Shown here: piece by piece, positions 18,008 through 27,646 of the stretch | How the letters are laid out: every line of letters starts with the position of its first letter | How positions within the stretch are numbered: the first letter of the stretch is position 1 | DNA from: Sinorhizobium sp. 8-89 | GTDB taxonomy: Bacteria > Pseudomonadota > Alphaproteobacteria > Rhizobiales > Rhizobiaceae | Direction: 5' to 3' | NCBI RefSeq assembly: GCF_030124325.1 | Contig: NZ_JASKLR010000001.1 | Span: 354,427-418,426 of the forward strand | DNA length: 64,000 nucleotides | The notes under the pieces: generated by a model | Told to the model about the DNA's origin: nothing | The model's input: the letters and a program-made list of their open reading frames with translations, nothing else | The model's database searches: none | Translations under genes and position numbers: made by a program

Positions 18008-18222
18008 AAATCCTCGATTAACCACGTTGCTTCAAAGCCGCGGAAAAACAACTGCGACCAGTCCGCTCGCGCCAATCCTGCACCCGCCGACTAACCGATA
18101 TTTAGCAACTTCTCCAGATCATCGCCGGGAGAAGAAAGCCGCAAGCCCGGCCTTCGCCCCGGGGACGAGCTACGAGGCGAACACCGGGAGAGGCTGCCGG
18201 TCGGAGAAGATGGTGACAAATC

Positions 18223-19281
18223 ATGCGTGATCCCTATGCAATTCTCGGCGTGCGCCGCAATGCCGGGCAGGATGAGATCAAGGCCGCTTGGCGATCCGTA
18301 GCCAAGGCCGTCCATCCCGACCACAACCAGGACGATCCCCTGGCGACGCAGCACTTTGCCGAGGCGGGCAAGGCTTACGAGCTCCTGCGCGATCCGGTTC
18401 TGAGAAGCCGTTACGATCGCGTTCGCCGCGAGGCCGAGCTGCGCCGTATGGAAGCGATGAAGCAGAAGATGCGTGGACCGGAGTCTGCTGAGGAGCCAGT
18501 GGACGCGGAAACGGCGGAAGAAGCGATTTCGCGTATCTTCGGCGTTGAACCGCAGGCTGCCTCCGCTTCCTCGAAGCCGAAGCCGGCGTCCGCGCGCCCA
18601 GCCGAAAAGGGCGAACCGCCGGCGGATATCAGGCCGGAGGCGGCCGCTGAACCGAAGCGGGAGGAATTATCGAGGTTTGACCCGTTGGTCGTCCGGCGCT
18701 CCGCCGCACCTGCGGCGGACCTGGTTGCCGCGATCGTGCGGCGAATTCGTGGCCGCGTCGCAAAGACCGCCGAGAAGGTTCCGGACCTGGCGATCGACGT
18801 CAATGTCAGCATCGAGCAGATCATCAATCGCGCCCGGGTGTCGGTCGAGCTTCCGGATGGCGAGACCGCGAAGCTTTCCATTCCGTCGGGTGCGATCGAC
18901 GGCCAGAGCATCCGGCTGAAGGAACAGGGTTACCGCGTGACGGGCATGGCGCGCGGCGATGTCGTGGCGACATTACGGGTCAACCAGGAAGGGGCGTTTC
19001 GAACGCAAGGTCTCAACCTCGTGACCACCTTGCCACTCGACCTTCAAGATGCCGTATTGGGCTGTGAAACTGCCATCGAAACGCCTAACGGGCCGGTGGC
19101 GGTCACCGTTCCCGCCTGGTCGGGGTCGGACAAGTTGATCCGGATTGCCGGCGCGGGTTTGCGCGGTGCGGATGGAGAGGCCGGAGATCTGCTTGTCGAA
19201 CTGCGGCTGATGCTTCGCGAAAAGCCGGACGACAAGGTAACGGATTTGATGCGGTCGTTGCGCCACGGCCTTTATCTGTGA
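18223..19281 (+). CDS. J-domain co-chaperone (CbpA-like, no zinc fingers)
   Basis: A 352-residue protein. The N-terminal J domain has AVHPDHNQDD, with the HPD motif needed to stimulate DnaK ATPase near residue 32. There is no cysteine-rich zinc module. A low-complexity Ala/Pro/Glu linker (about 95-160) leads to DnaJ C-terminal beta domains (VNVSIEQIINRARVSVELPDGETAKLSIPSG). The architecture is that of CbpA-type proteins rather than DnaJ itself. It is followed by fabI on the same strand across a 201-bp gap with its own promoter candidate. Confidence 0.88.
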   Translation: MRDPYAILGVRRNAGQDEIKAAWRSVAKAVHPDHNQDDPLATQHFAEAGKAYELLRDPVLRSRYDRVRREAELRRMEAMKQKMRGPESAEEPVDAETAEEAISRIFGVEPQAASASSKPKPASARPAEKGEPPADIRPEAAAEPKREELSRFDPLVVRRSAAPAADLVAAIVRRIRGRVAKTAEKVPDLAIDVNVSIEQIINRARVSVELPDGETAKLSIPSGAIDGQSIRLKEQGYRVTGMARGDVVATLRVNQEGAFRTQGLNLVTTLPLDLQDAVLGCETAIETPNGPVAVTVPAWSGSDKLIRIAGAGLRGADGEAGDLLVELRLMLREKPDDKVTDLMRSLRHGLYL

Positions 19282-19341
19282 CGGTTTTCTGACAAGCTGA
19301 ACCAATATTACGGGGACTAACAGTTCCTGATCTGCACTGCG

Positions 19342-19370
19342 CTTGAACCGCTGTGACGGCTATGCCATAG
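19342..19370 (+). promoter_or_regulatory. candidate sigma70 promoter of fabI
   Basis: CTTGAA (19342-19347) and CCATAG (19365-19370) are separated by 17 bases. The leader to the fabI ATG would be about 105 nt. Confidence 0.45.
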
Positions 19371-19482
19371 GCAATGCTCGACAATTTGCCGCACCGCACA
19401 GGCGCTGGTGCGGCGTCGTTGAGATTCATGAACTCTCGCACCGGCGGCGGCCGGTGCAGGCAGACAGTATTGGGGACATTCC

Positions 19483-20301
19483 ATGGCTCAGGCATCGGGT
19501 CTGATGAATGGCAAGCGCGGCGTCATCATGGGCGTCGCAAACAATCGCTCGATTGCATGGGGCATCGCGAAGGCTTGCTCGGAAGCGGGTGCTGAAATCG
19601 CACTGACCTGGCAGGGCGACGCGCTCAAGAAGCGTGTCGAACCTCTGGCACAGGAACTTGGTGCCTTCATGGCTGGCCACTGCGATGTGACCGACCTTGC
19701 AACGATCGATGCCGTTTTCTCGGCGCTCGAAGAGAAGTGGGGCAAGATCGACTTCGTCGTGCATGCCATCGCCTTCTCCGACAAGGATGAGCTGACGGGG
19801 CGGTACCTTGATACGAGCCGCGACAACTTCGCCCGTACGATGGATATTTCCGTCTACTCCTTCACGGCCGTCGCCGCACGCGCCGAGCGCATCATGAACG
19901 ACGGCGGCTCGATGTTGACGCTCACCTATTACGGCGCCGAAAAGGTCATGCCGCATTACAATGTCATGGGCGTTGCCAAGGCAGCGCTCGAGGCGAGCGT
20001 GCGGTATCTTGCAGTGGATGTCGGCAATCGGGGGATACGCGTCAACGCGATCTCGGCCGGCCCGATCAAGACGCTTGCCGCCTCCGGCATCGGCGACTTC
20101 CGCTACATCCTCAAGTGGAACGAGTACAATGCGCCCCTGAAGCGCACGGTCTCGATAGAGGAAGTCGGCAATTCGGCCCTCTATCTGCTCTCCGATCTGT
20201 CGAGCGGCGTCACCGGCGAAGTGCACCACGTCGATTCCGGCTATCATACGGTCGGCATGAAGGCTGTCGATGCACCGGACATTTCCGTTCTCAAGGACTG
20301 A
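19483..20301 (+). CDS. fabI: enoyl-[acyl-carrier-protein] reductase (NADH)
   Basis: A 272-residue SDR-fold enzyme closing the fatty-acid elongation cycle. The cofactor site is GVANNRSIAWGIAKACSEAGAEIALTWQG. The catalytic Tyr-x6-Tyr-Met-x-Lys pattern is seen as LTYYGAEKVMPHYNVMGVAKAALEAS near residue 155, and PIKTLAASGI is the substrate loop. The N-terminal MAQASGLMNGKRGVIMGVANN is typical of alphaproteobacterial FabI1. It is the triclosan-target type enzyme. It precedes a histidine phosphatase gene on the same strand. Confidence 0.95.
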   Translation: MAQASGLMNGKRGVIMGVANNRSIAWGIAKACSEAGAEIALTWQGDALKKRVEPLAQELGAFMAGHCDVTDLATIDAVFSALEEKWGKIDFVVHAIAFSDKDELTGRYLDTSRDNFARTMDISVYSFTAVAARAERIMNDGGSMLTLTYYGAEKVMPHYNVMGVAKAALEASVRYLAVDVGNRGIRVNAISAGPIKTLAASGIGDFRYILKWNEYNAPLKRTVSIEEVGNSALYLLSDLSSGVTGEVHHVDSGYHTVGMKAVDAPDISVLKD

Positions 20302-20353
20302 TTTCCTTTGTTGATGTGACGGCGGTGGTGACAGCTCGCCCGGAGTGAACGCT

Positions 20354-20938
20354 GTGCTCATCTACATGGTTCGGCATGGGCAAACGGATTGGAATGCCGA
20401 AAGCCGCCTGCAGGGACAAAAGGACATTCCCCTCAACGAAACCGGTCGCCGGCAGGCGACCGAGAACGGCTTGGTTCTGAGGGAGATTCTCGGACCTGAA
20501 GCCAATGGTTTCGATTTCGTCGCCAGCCCGCTCGGCCGCACACGCGAGACCATGGAACGCCTCAGATACGCCATGGGGCTTGATCCGGCTTCCTATCGCA
20601 TCGACGATAGGCTGAGGGAAGTCTCCTTCGGTGACTGGGAAGGCTACACCCTGCCCGAATTGAAGCGCCAGGTACCCCAGCGGATCGCTGAAAGGCGCGT
20701 CGCCAAATGGGATTTTATCCCGCCCGGCCAATATGCCGAAAGCTACGAGATCCTGTCATGGCGCGTGGGCGCCTGGTTGAACGACGTGACGCAGCCGACC
20801 GTCTGCGTCAGCCATGGTGGCGTCATTCGCGCGTTGTTCAAGCTTCTTGGGGAAATGAGTGCCGATGAAGCCGCAACTTCCGCCATTCCGCAGGACCGTC
20901 TGCTGAGGATAGCCGACGGGGCGATCGGCTGGGTCTAA
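20354..20938 (+). CDS. histidine phosphatase (phosphoglycerate-mutase-like)
   Basis: A protein of about 194 residues. The phosphoaccepting motif YMVRHGQTDWNAE stands at the N-terminus, the second catalytic block is REVSFGDWEGYTLPEL, and VCVSHGGVIRALFKLL supplies the second histidine. Substrates in this superfamily range from sugar phosphates to nucleotides, so no specific role is claimed. I prefer the GTG at 20354 because GGAG is 8 bases upstream; a GTG at 20345 overlaps that ribosome site. It starts 52 bp after fabI and may share its transcript. Confidence 0.85.
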   Translation: MLIYMVRHGQTDWNAESRLQGQKDIPLNETGRRQATENGLVLREILGPEANGFDFVASPLGRTRETMERLRYAMGLDPASYRIDDRLREVSFGDWEGYTLPELKRQVPQRIAERRVAKWDFIPPGQYAESYEILSWRVGAWLNDVTQPTVCVSHGGVIRALFKLLGEMSADEAATSAIPQDRLLRIADGAIGWV

Positions 20939-20940
20939 AC

Positions 20941-20983
20941 CAATTCCGGAAAAGGGGTGCAACGGTTTTTCCGCGCGGAATTG
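20941..20983. repeat. rhizobial intergenic palindrome
   Basis: CAATTCCG at 20941-20948 pairs perfectly with CGGAATTG at 20976-20983, enclosing a GGAAAA/TTTTCC inner region. Similar short palindromic repeats are common between rhizobial genes. It separates two convergent genes. Confidence 0.65.
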
Positions 20984-21073
20984 CCTTTCAAAAACTTGAA
21001 TCGGCACCGCGCCTCAAAGGCGACGCCAGGCGTGCCTCCGAAAGGCCCGCGCTTGTGCGGGCCGGGTTGCGAC

Positions 21074-21334
21074 TCACTGGACGATTTCCAGATCGTTGAT
21101 GACGCGTTTGCCGTCAATCTCGGTGTAGAAGACGAGCACCTTTACGCCTGCCTCGAGACCTTCGAAGTTGAACTCCTCGGGCGCCTGGTAGCTCTTGCCA
21201 TCATCCAGCGAGAGGCTAAGGCGATCGGTGTCAACACTGGTGATCACCGCCTCCACGTCGGCGCTTTCGGCATGCACGGAAAGCGGCGAAAGCAAGCCTG
21301 CAGTGGCCATGAGCGCGGCAATGACAAATCGCAT
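21074..21334 (-). CDS. DUF1344 small exported protein
   Basis: An 86-residue protein beginning MRFVIAALMATAGLLSPLSVHA, a clear signal peptide. A compact domain follows, VEAVITSVDTDRLSLSLDDGKSYQAPEEFNFEGLEAGVKVLVFYTEIDGKRVINDLEIVQ. This matches DUF1344, a rhizobial family of periplasmic proteins of unknown function with an OB-like beta pattern. The ATG at 21334 has GGAGGG 9 bases upstream. It is divergent from the CHASE-GGDEF-EAL gene across a 286-bp gap. Confidence 0.8.
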   Translation of the reverse strand: MRFVIAALMATAGLLSPLSVHAESADVEAVITSVDTDRLSLSLDDGKSYQAPEEFNFEGLEAGVKVLVFYTEIDGKRVINDLEIVQ

Positions 21335-21620
21335 TCTTCCTGCCCTCCTCAATGATTCCGCGAATATTTTTGTCATCACCATTTGATCCCCGATTGTGGC
21401 AAAAGTTGCCTTGTACCGTAGCTTTAGCGCGCATGTCGGCTGGTGGTGAACTGCGCGGCCGCCGAACGAAGAGTGGACGCCGGAGCGGACAATTTCAAGC
21501 CGGCGGAGCCGATTGGCCGCCCGGCCGACTGTCGTCTCGGCCACGTTTTCCAAGGAAATTTTTGCGAAAGCCAATCTTAAGATTCCAAGGCTACCGTGCA
21601 CCGGGGATTGGGGAAAACAA

Positions 21621-24329
21621 TTGAAGATTATCGTCGCTCTGCGCCGCCGCATCCGTGCGATTGCCAACTTTGCGAAGCCATCGCTCGTTCCGGCAGTGAT
21701 CGCGGGTGCTGTCGTCTTCATCGGCGGCAATATCTATGAGCGGCAGAACCGCGAGAACTTTCGCGAAGACCTGAAGATCGACGTCGAAAACGAATTGAAT
21801 CTGATCGCCGGCCGTTTCCGCGCGGAGTTCAGCGCCAATATCGCCGCGCTCAATGGGCTGGCCAACGGGCTCGCCGTCCAGCCGGAGACGACGTCGAGCG
21901 ATTTCAGCAAACTGGCGGCGAAGCTGCTCTTGCAAAACCCGCAGCTGGTTCGCGTTTCCGCGGCGCCGGCGGGCGTCGTCACAATGACCTTTTCGCAGGA
22001 TCGCCAACAATCGTTCGTCGGCACGGATCTTGGCCGATTCCGAGCGATGCGCGTGGCACTCGATCGTGCGTCCTCGACTGCAAAACCCGTGGTCGTCGGA
22101 CCGGTCAGGCTGCCGAACGGTCGAACCGGCTTCGATGTCTTCGTGCCCGTCTTCTCGAACATCGGCGGACGAGCCTCGTTCTGGGGCTTCGTCGAGGCTG
22201 TCCTCGACGAAGAGGCGCTTTATCGATCGGCGCGCCTGCATGAGGAAGGCGCGGAAATGCCGGAGGCAGTCGGCGACCATAAGCGCGTTCCTGTTGATCT
22301 TGCCATTCGCGATATCTCGGTCAGCGACAATGTGATGGAACCGTTCCTCGACGAAACCGGGGTTTTCCTGAGGTCTCCGGTCGTCCGCGAGCTGCACCTG
22401 CCCGGCGGCGTGTGGGAGCTGGCCGCGGCTCCCGCGACCGGCTGGGCCCAGGAACCGGAGAACAGCGGCGAAATCAGGCTTGCGACGATTGCCGCGGTCA
22501 TGGTCGTCGTTGTGCCCATTCTTGTCACCGGCGGCCTCGTCAACGAGCGTCAGCGCAACATAGCCAAGCTGAAGGCGCGCGAAAGCGAAGTGATGGCCCT
22601 GTCGCATCGTCTCAACCTGGCCTTGGATGCGTCGAAGATCGGGATCTGGGAAATCGACATTGCCACGCAGGAACGAACCTGGGACGACCGGATGTTCCAC
22701 CTGCATGGACTGACCGGTGGCGATCCCACTCATGAGAAATGGCGTGCGACCGTGCATCCTGACGACATCGCCGCCGTCTCCGCCGCCTTGTTCCGCAGCC
22801 TGGACGAAGGGCTTGAATATCGCTCGCAATACCGAGTCGTGATGACGGATGGCTCCATCCGCCACCTCCGCCATGTGGGCTCGGGCCATGAGGGGGCTGA
22901 TGGCCGGGCGAAAATCACCGGTATTAGCTGGGACGTCACCGACGATGTGCTGATGACCGAGCAGCTTAGGGCGGCCAAGACGGTGGCCGATATGAAGAAT
23001 GCCGAACTCGCCCACGCGAAGGACCGCATCGAGCACAATGCCCTGCATGATCCGCTGACGGGGCTCGGCAATCGGCGAATGCTCGACGAGACGCTGGAGC
23101 AACTCTTCGCGGCAAGCGTCGAAAAGTCCGAACGCGTCGCCATCCTCCATATCGATCTCGACCGTTTCAAGCAGATCAACGACACGCTTGGCCACGCGGC
23201 GGGCGACGCCATGCTTGTTCATGCCTCCGAGATCCTGCGCTTGAACATCTCGGCAGGTGACATCGTGGCGCGCATCGGCGGAGACGAATTCGTCGTGGTG
23301 ATTTCCGAAGCGCCGGACGATGCCGCGCTGGCCGCGCTATGCGACGGCATCATTGCCCAGATGCGCCAACCGGTCGATTACGACGGTTTCCCCTGTCGCT
23401 TCGGCGTCAGCATCGGCGTTGCCGTGGCGCGTCGCTCCACGGCCGATGCGCGCAAGTTGCTCGTGAACGCCGACATCGCCCTTTACCGAGCCAAGGAAAG
23501 CGGTCGCAACCGCTACCAGTTCTTTACGCAGGCGCTGCAGGCCGAAGTGGTGACCAACAAGCGGACCGCCGACGAAATACTGGAAGGGATCGAACGCGAC
23601 GAGTTCGTGCCATGGTACCAGCCGCAGTTCGACGCCGCGACGCTCGCGCTATCCGGCGTCGAGGCGCTGATCCGTTGGGAGCATCCGCGCGAGGGGATCC
23701 TGACGCCGGACCGGTTCCTGAGGATCGCCGAAGAGCTGAACGTGACCGCCACGCTCGATCGTCTGGTCCTACAAAAAGCCCTTGCCAACCGGATGCGCTG
23801 GGCCGCGGCCGGTCTCCGGGTGCCGAAGATTTCCGTCAACGTCTCGGCCAAGCGCCTGCAGGAAAAGGATCTGCTCGCTTCGCTCGAGGGGCTAAGCATC
23901 ACGCCCGGCCAGATCTCGTTCGAACTGGTGGAGTCGATCTTCCTGGACGAAAGCGACGACATCGTCACGGCCAATATCGAGGGGATCAAGAAACTCGGTA
24001 TCGATATCGAGATCGACGATTTCGGCACTGGCCACACCTCGATCGTTAGTCTGCTGAAAATCAAGCCGAAGCGGCTGAAGATCGATCGCCAGCTGGTCGC
24101 CCCTGTGCTTGGCGCCCGAACCGAGCAGGCACTCGTGCGCTCGATCATCGACATCGGCCGCTCTCTTGGCATCGAGACCGTCGCCGAAGGCGTGGAAACC
24201 ATGGCGCATGCGGAAATGCTCGGCATTCTCGGTTGCGACCTTCTGCAGGGTTACGCCTTTTCGAAGCCGTTGAGCAGCGAAAGCTTCGTCGCCTTCGCGA
24301 TGGAGCGCGGGTCCCGCCTCGCTTCGTGA
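21621..24329 (+). CDS. CHASE-PAS-GGDEF-EAL cyclic-di-GMP enzyme
   Basis: A protein of about 902 residues. It has an N-terminal transmembrane helix (SLVPAVIAGAVVFIGGNIY), a periplasmic CHASE sensor (about 30-285), and a second helix (LATIAAVMVVVVPILVTGG). A PAS domain follows (LNLALDASKIGIWEIDIATQERTW). The GGDEF cyclase carries RIGGDEFVVV, with the catalytic motif intact, and the EAL phosphodiesterase begins GVEALIRWEHP, also intact. It could both make and break c-di-GMP under control of an external ligand. I chose the TTG at 21621, preceded by a purine-rich GGGGA; no ATG is well placed nearby. Confidence 0.88.
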   Translation: MKIIVALRRRIRAIANFAKPSLVPAVIAGAVVFIGGNIYERQNRENFREDLKIDVENELNLIAGRFRAEFSANIAALNGLANGLAVQPETTSSDFSKLAAKLLLQNPQLVRVSAAPAGVVTMTFSQDRQQSFVGTDLGRFRAMRVALDRASSTAKPVVVGPVRLPNGRTGFDVFVPVFSNIGGRASFWGFVEAVLDEEALYRSARLHEEGAEMPEAVGDHKRVPVDLAIRDISVSDNVMEPFLDETGVFLRSPVVRELHLPGGVWELAAAPATGWAQEPENSGEIRLATIAAVMVVVVPILVTGGLVNERQRNIAKLKARESEVMALSHRLNLALDASKIGIWEIDIATQERTWDDRMFHLHGLTGGDPTHEKWRATVHPDDIAAVSAALFRSLDEGLEYRSQYRVVMTDGSIRHLRHVGSGHEGADGRAKITGISWDVTDDVLMTEQLRAAKTVADMKNAELAHAKDRIEHNALHDPLTGLGNRRMLDETLEQLFAASVEKSERVAILHIDLDRFKQINDTLGHAAGDAMLVHASEILRLNISAGDIVARIGGDEFVVVISEAPDDAALAALCDGIIAQMRQPVDYDGFPCRFGVSIGVAVARRSTADARKLLVNADIALYRAKESGRNRYQFFTQALQAEVVTNKRTADEILEGIERDEFVPWYQPQFDAATLALSGVEALIRWEHPREGILTPDRFLRIAEELNVTATLDRLVLQKALANRMRWAAAGLRVPKISVNVSAKRLQEKDLLASLEGLSITPGQISFELVESIFLDESDDIVTANIEGIKKLGIDIEIDDFGTGHTSIVSLLKIKPKRLKIDRQLVAPVLGARTEQALVRSIIDIGRSLGIETVAEGVETMAHAEMLGILGCDLLQGYAFSKPLSSESFVAFAMERGSRLAS

Positions 24330-24391
24330 TCGTACAGCGACAAAAAGCACGCCTGCGCTGTAGTGGAAGTCCTTTCCCTTCGGCGGCCTTC

Positions 24392-24498
24392 CGCTAGCGC
24401 CATGGCCCTTTTTCAGACGCACAAAAGATCGCTGTAGCACTTTGATTTGCTGCATGTTCTTATTCTTAAATCGGTTCCGATTTAACGAAACATGCAGT
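24392..24498. repeat. RIME intergenic repeat, copy 2 (partly degenerate)
   Basis: The intact hairpin A spans CTGCATGT (24451) to ACATGCAG (24498). Hairpin B keeps its right arm CGCTGTAG (24431-24438), but the left arm is degraded to CTAGCG near 24394. A further partial arm pair (TACAGCG near 24333, CGCTGTAG near 24356) suggests a second decayed unit next to it. Confidence 0.72.
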
Positions 24499-24556
24499 AA
24501 GAGAGGGCGCGCGCGTCTGTTTTCCCGCGTGTGGTTGTCAGCATTCGGTTCTCGTC

Positions 24557-25654
24557 ATGTCGCACAATAGCTTCGGTCACCTCTTCCGCGTCACCACCTG
24601 GGGCGAAAGCCACGGGCCGGCGCTCGGCTGCGTCGTCGACGGATGCCCGCCCGGCATTCGCTTCACCCTAGACGAAATCCAGGCTTGGCTCGACAAGCGC
24701 AAGCCCGGGCAATCCCGGTTCGTGACCCAGCGCCGCGAGGACGACCTAGTGAAGATTCTGTCCGGGGTGATGTTGGACGGGGACGGCGAGACGATGATCT
24801 CGACCGGCACGCCGATTTCGATGATGATCGAGAACACCGACCAGCGTTCCAAGGACTATTCCGATATCGCCAAGCGTTACCGTCCGGGCCACGCCGATTA
24901 TACATATGACGTCAAATACGGTATTCGCGACTATCGCGGCGGCGGTCGCTCTTCCGCGCGCGAAACGGCGGCTCGCGTTGCGGCCGGCGGCATCGCCCGC
25001 AAAGTGGTGCCCGGCCTGGTCGTGCGCGGGGCGCTCGTCCAGATCGGCAAGCACAGGATTAATCGGGCCAACTGGGACTGGGCCGAGGTGAACAACAACC
25101 CGTTCTTCGCCCCGGACCCGGCGATCGTTCCCGTCTGGGAAGAATATCTCGACGGCATCCGCAAGGCCGGTTCGTCGATCGGCGCGGTCGTCGAAGTGGT
25201 TGCCGAGGGCGTGCCTGCGGGTATCGGCGCACCGATCTACGGCAAGCTCGATCAGGACATCGCCTCGAACCTGATGTCGATCAACGCGGTCAAGGGCGTG
25301 GAGATCGGTAACGGTTTCGGCGCGGCGGAGATCAGCGGCGAGGAGAACGCCGACGAGATGCGCATCGGACCCGGCGGCGAGCCGGTTTTCCTGTCCAACA
25401 ATGCCGGCGGCATCCTGGGAGGCATCGCAACGGGTCAGCCGATCGTTGCACGCTTCGCGATCAAGCCGACGTCATCGATCCTGACCGAACGTCGCTCGAT
25501 TGATAGCGACGGCAATGAAGTGGATGTCCGCACCAAGGGCCGCCACGATCCTTGCGTCGGCATCCGCGCCGTGCCGATCGGTGAGGCAATGCTCGCCTGC
25601 ACGATTGCCGACCATTATCTGCGCGATCGGGGTCAGACCGGACGGCTGAAGTAG
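24557..25654 (+). CDS. aroC: chorismate synthase
   Basis: A 365-residue FMN-dependent enzyme making chorismate, the branch point to aromatic amino acids. The N-terminal [29 protein letters not shown] holds the GESHG motif. [41 protein letters not shown] is the second signature, and [29 protein letters not shown] the third. It is followed after 18 bp by the RibBA-like gene, so the two are probably one operon. Confidence 0.97.
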   Translation: MSHNSFGHLFRVTTWGESHGPALGCVVDGCPPGIRFTLDEIQAWLDKRKPGQSRFVTQRREDDLVKILSGVMLDGDGETMISTGTPISMMIENTDQRSKDYSDIAKRYRPGHADYTYDVKYGIRDYRGGGRSSARETAARVAAGGIARKVVPGLVVRGALVQIGKHRINRANWDWAEVNNNPFFAPDPAIVPVWEEYLDGIRKAGSSIGAVVEVVAEGVPAGIGAPIYGKLDQDIASNLMSINAVKGVEIGNGFGAAEISGEENADEMRIGPGGEPVFLSNNAGGILGGIATGQPIVARFAIKPTSSILTERRSIDSDGNEVDVRTKGRHDPCVGIRAVPIGEAMLACTIADHYLRDRGQTGRLK

Positions 25655-25672
25655 TTTGCGGGGAGTATCTTG

Positions 25673-26773
25673 ATGTCCTATGACCAGAAGCGCGTCGTTG
25701 ACGCCATTCGCGCCTTCGAGGCCGGCGAGATCGTCGTCGTCACCGATGACGGCGGCCGTGAGAACGAGGGCGACCTGATCGTCGCAGCCGTGCATTGCAC
25801 GCCCGAGAAGATGGCCTTCATCGTCCGCCATACCTCCGGTATCGTCTGTGCGCCGATGCCGCGCGAGGAGGCAAAGCGCCTCAATCTGAATGCGATGGTG
25901 GCGGAGAACGACTCCGCCCATACGACCGCGTTCACCGTTTCGGTGGATTTCAGGCACGGAACCACCACCGGCATCTCGGCCGATGACCGGACGCTGACCG
26001 TGCGGAATCTGGCCAATCCGAATATCGGACCAGCAGATTTCGTTCGTCCGGGCCATATCTTTCCGCTGGTGGCCCGCGAGGGCGGCGTGCTGATGCGTTC
26101 AGGTCACACGGAGGCGGCCGTGGACCTCTGCAAGCTCGCGAGCCTCCCCCCGGTCGGCGTCATCTGCGAGCTCGTCAATGACGACGGCACCGTGATGCGC
26201 GGCCCGCAGGTCGAAAGCTTCGCCGAAACACATGGTCTCAAGCAGGTGTCGGTCGCGGATCTGATCGCCTACCGCCAGCGCAAGGAGACGCTGATCGAGC
26301 AGGGCAATTGCTTCGAGATCGACACGCCTTACGGCAAGGCGAAGGGCCACACATATTCGCTGCCCTGGGATCCGATGCAGCACCTCGCCGTTGTCTTCGG
26401 CGACATTCGCGACGGCGTCGACATCCCCGTTCGTTTGCATCTCGAGAATGTGGGTGCGGATGTTTTCGGCAGGGACCGTCAGGTCGATGCGATCATGAAG
26501 CGCATCGCCGGGGAGGGCAGGGGCGTCATCGTCTATCTGCGTGAAGGTTCCGTCGGCGTCGGCATTTCGCAAACGGCGCGGAAGGGCAAGCACGATCGCG
26601 AGGATCACTCGGAAGCCCAGGCGCGCGAAAGCGAATGGCTGGAAATCGGTCTCGGCGCACAGATCCTCAAGGATCTCGGCATTACCTCGATCCGTCTCAT
26701 CTCCTCGCGCGAGCGCCATTATGTCGGCCTTGAAGGTTTCGGCATCAAGATTGCCGCAACCGATATTCTGTAA
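25673..26773 (+). CDS. ribB: 3,4-dihydroxy-2-butanone-4-phosphate synthase fused to degenerate GTP cyclohydrolase II
   Basis: A 366-residue protein. Residues 1-205 form an intact RibB domain (VTDDGGRENEGDLIVAAVHCTPEKMAFIVRHTSGIVCAPM, HTTAFTVSVDFRHGTTTGISADDRT, RSGHTEAAVDLCKLASLPPVGVICE) that makes the four-carbon riboflavin precursor. Residues 206-366 resemble RibA (cyclohydrolase II), but its three zinc cysteines are gone: RLHLENVGADVFGRDRQV stands where HSEC and RCDC are expected. Cyclohydrolase activity is therefore unlikely. The start ATG at 25673 follows a TTG. A bidirectional terminator follows. Confidence 0.93.
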   Translation: MSYDQKRVVDAIRAFEAGEIVVVTDDGGRENEGDLIVAAVHCTPEKMAFIVRHTSGIVCAPMPREEAKRLNLNAMVAENDSAHTTAFTVSVDFRHGTTTGISADDRTLTVRNLANPNIGPADFVRPGHIFPLVAREGGVLMRSGHTEAAVDLCKLASLPPVGVICELVNDDGTVMRGPQVESFAETHGLKQVSVADLIAYRQRKETLIEQGNCFEIDTPYGKAKGHTYSLPWDPMQHLAVVFGDIRDGVDIPVRLHLENVGADVFGRDRQVDAIMKRIAGEGRGVIVYLREGSVGVGISQTARKGKHDREDHSEAQARESEWLEIGLGAQILKDLGITSIRLISSRERHYVGLEGFGIKIAATDIL

Positions 26774-26795
26774 CGAACAGTCGTTATACCGCCGC

Positions 26796-26825
26796 AAAAA
26801 AGCCGCGCTCGAAGCGCGGCTTTTT
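26796..26825. terminator. bidirectional intrinsic terminator after ribB and ialB-like gene
   Basis: Stem GCCGCGCT (26802-26809) pairs with AGCGCGGC (26813-26820) around a CGA loop, with an A-tract on the left and TTTTT on the right. It serves both the plus-strand ribB and the convergent minus-strand gene. Confidence 0.88.
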
Positions 26826-26845
26826 AGTCTTCGATGCCGCCCCGA

Positions 26846-27376
26846 TCAGGGCAGGGCGTCGTAACCCTCGCCAAAACCCTTGAGGTCGACCGGGATCCCG
26901 ATACCTTCCTCCGGCGACTGGAAAACGATGAAGGTTGCAGTCGCGCCGGCGCGGAAGGTCTTCAGGAGTTCGTCCTCGAGCACCACTTCAGCGTAGCAGC
27001 CGTCGGAGAAGCAGCGCACGAAATAGGCGCGACCGATATCCTTGCCATCGACATTGAGACCAAGACCGTTCGGTAGAAGCACGCCGAGCGGCGCGAGAAC
27101 GCGAAGGATCTTCGCCTTGCGGTCGGCGGTTTTCAGAACGACAACTGAAAGGCCGACTTCCGGCCTGTCCTCGGCGATAACGTTCTGCATAAGCGCGCAT
27201 TGCTCAGCAGAGGCTCCAGCCGGCTGATCGCAGACGATCGACCAGGCGCCGTGGTTTGACTTCACTGTTCCAGGCGTTCCGCCGGATTGCTGGGCCAGGC
27301 TTACGGTAGGGAACATGAAGGTGGCAATTCCGAGCGCGGCCAGAACCGGCAGCCGGGAGAAGAGGGACAGGCCCAT
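26846..27376 (-). CDS. IalB-family invasion-associated exported protein
   Basis: A 176-residue protein starting MGLSLFSRLPVLAALGIATFMFPTVSLAQQ, a signal peptide. The IalB domain follows (TVKSNHGAWSIVCDQPAGASAEQCALMQNV, SVVVLKTADRKAKILRVLAPLGVLLPNGLGLNVDG, RCFSDGCYAEVVLEDELLKTFRAGATATFIVFQSPEEGI). Four cysteines could form two periplasmic disulfides. IalB was named for Bartonella red-cell invasion, but in free-living alphaproteobacteria its job is unknown. The ATG at 27376 has TGAGG 7 bases upstream, so I prefer it to the ATG at 27400. It is divergent from ctaC. Confidence 0.85.
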   Translation of the reverse strand: MGLSLFSRLPVLAALGIATFMFPTVSLAQQSGGTPGTVKSNHGAWSIVCDQPAGASAEQCALMQNVIAEDRPEVGLSVVVLKTADRKAKILRVLAPLGVLLPNGLGLNVDGKDIGRAYFVRCFSDGCYAEVVLEDELLKTFRAGATATFIVFQSPEEGIGIPVDLKGFGEGYDALP

Positions 27377-27646
27377 GTAAACCTCAAAACGTCGAATCAT
27401 CAGGGCTATTCTTGATGCGCGCGAAGATAAATGAAAAGCCCTGCTGGCTACATTCCAGCGCCGTATGGCGGAAATGGGGCCTCCGCCCGGGGGAAGCTCC
27501 GGATCGCACGTCGGCGGACTGGCGGTTCCACGAGCCGCGACAGGCCTAACCCAATTTGGCAGCGGGCGCGAGGGGCGCCCATGTGAAAAGCTGCCTTTGT
27601 GCAAAAATGCCGCACGGGGTTGGTTGGACAGATGTTGCGGCGCTGG

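Noticed and set aside
21591-23222. 543-residue minus-strand frame opposite the CHASE-GGDEF-EAL gene
   Set aside because: Antisense shadow with low-complexity Arg/His/Asp composition; the opposite strand has clear domains.
25650-25673. FMN riboswitch before ribB
   Set aside because: Only 18 bp separate aroC and ribB, far too little for an RFN element.
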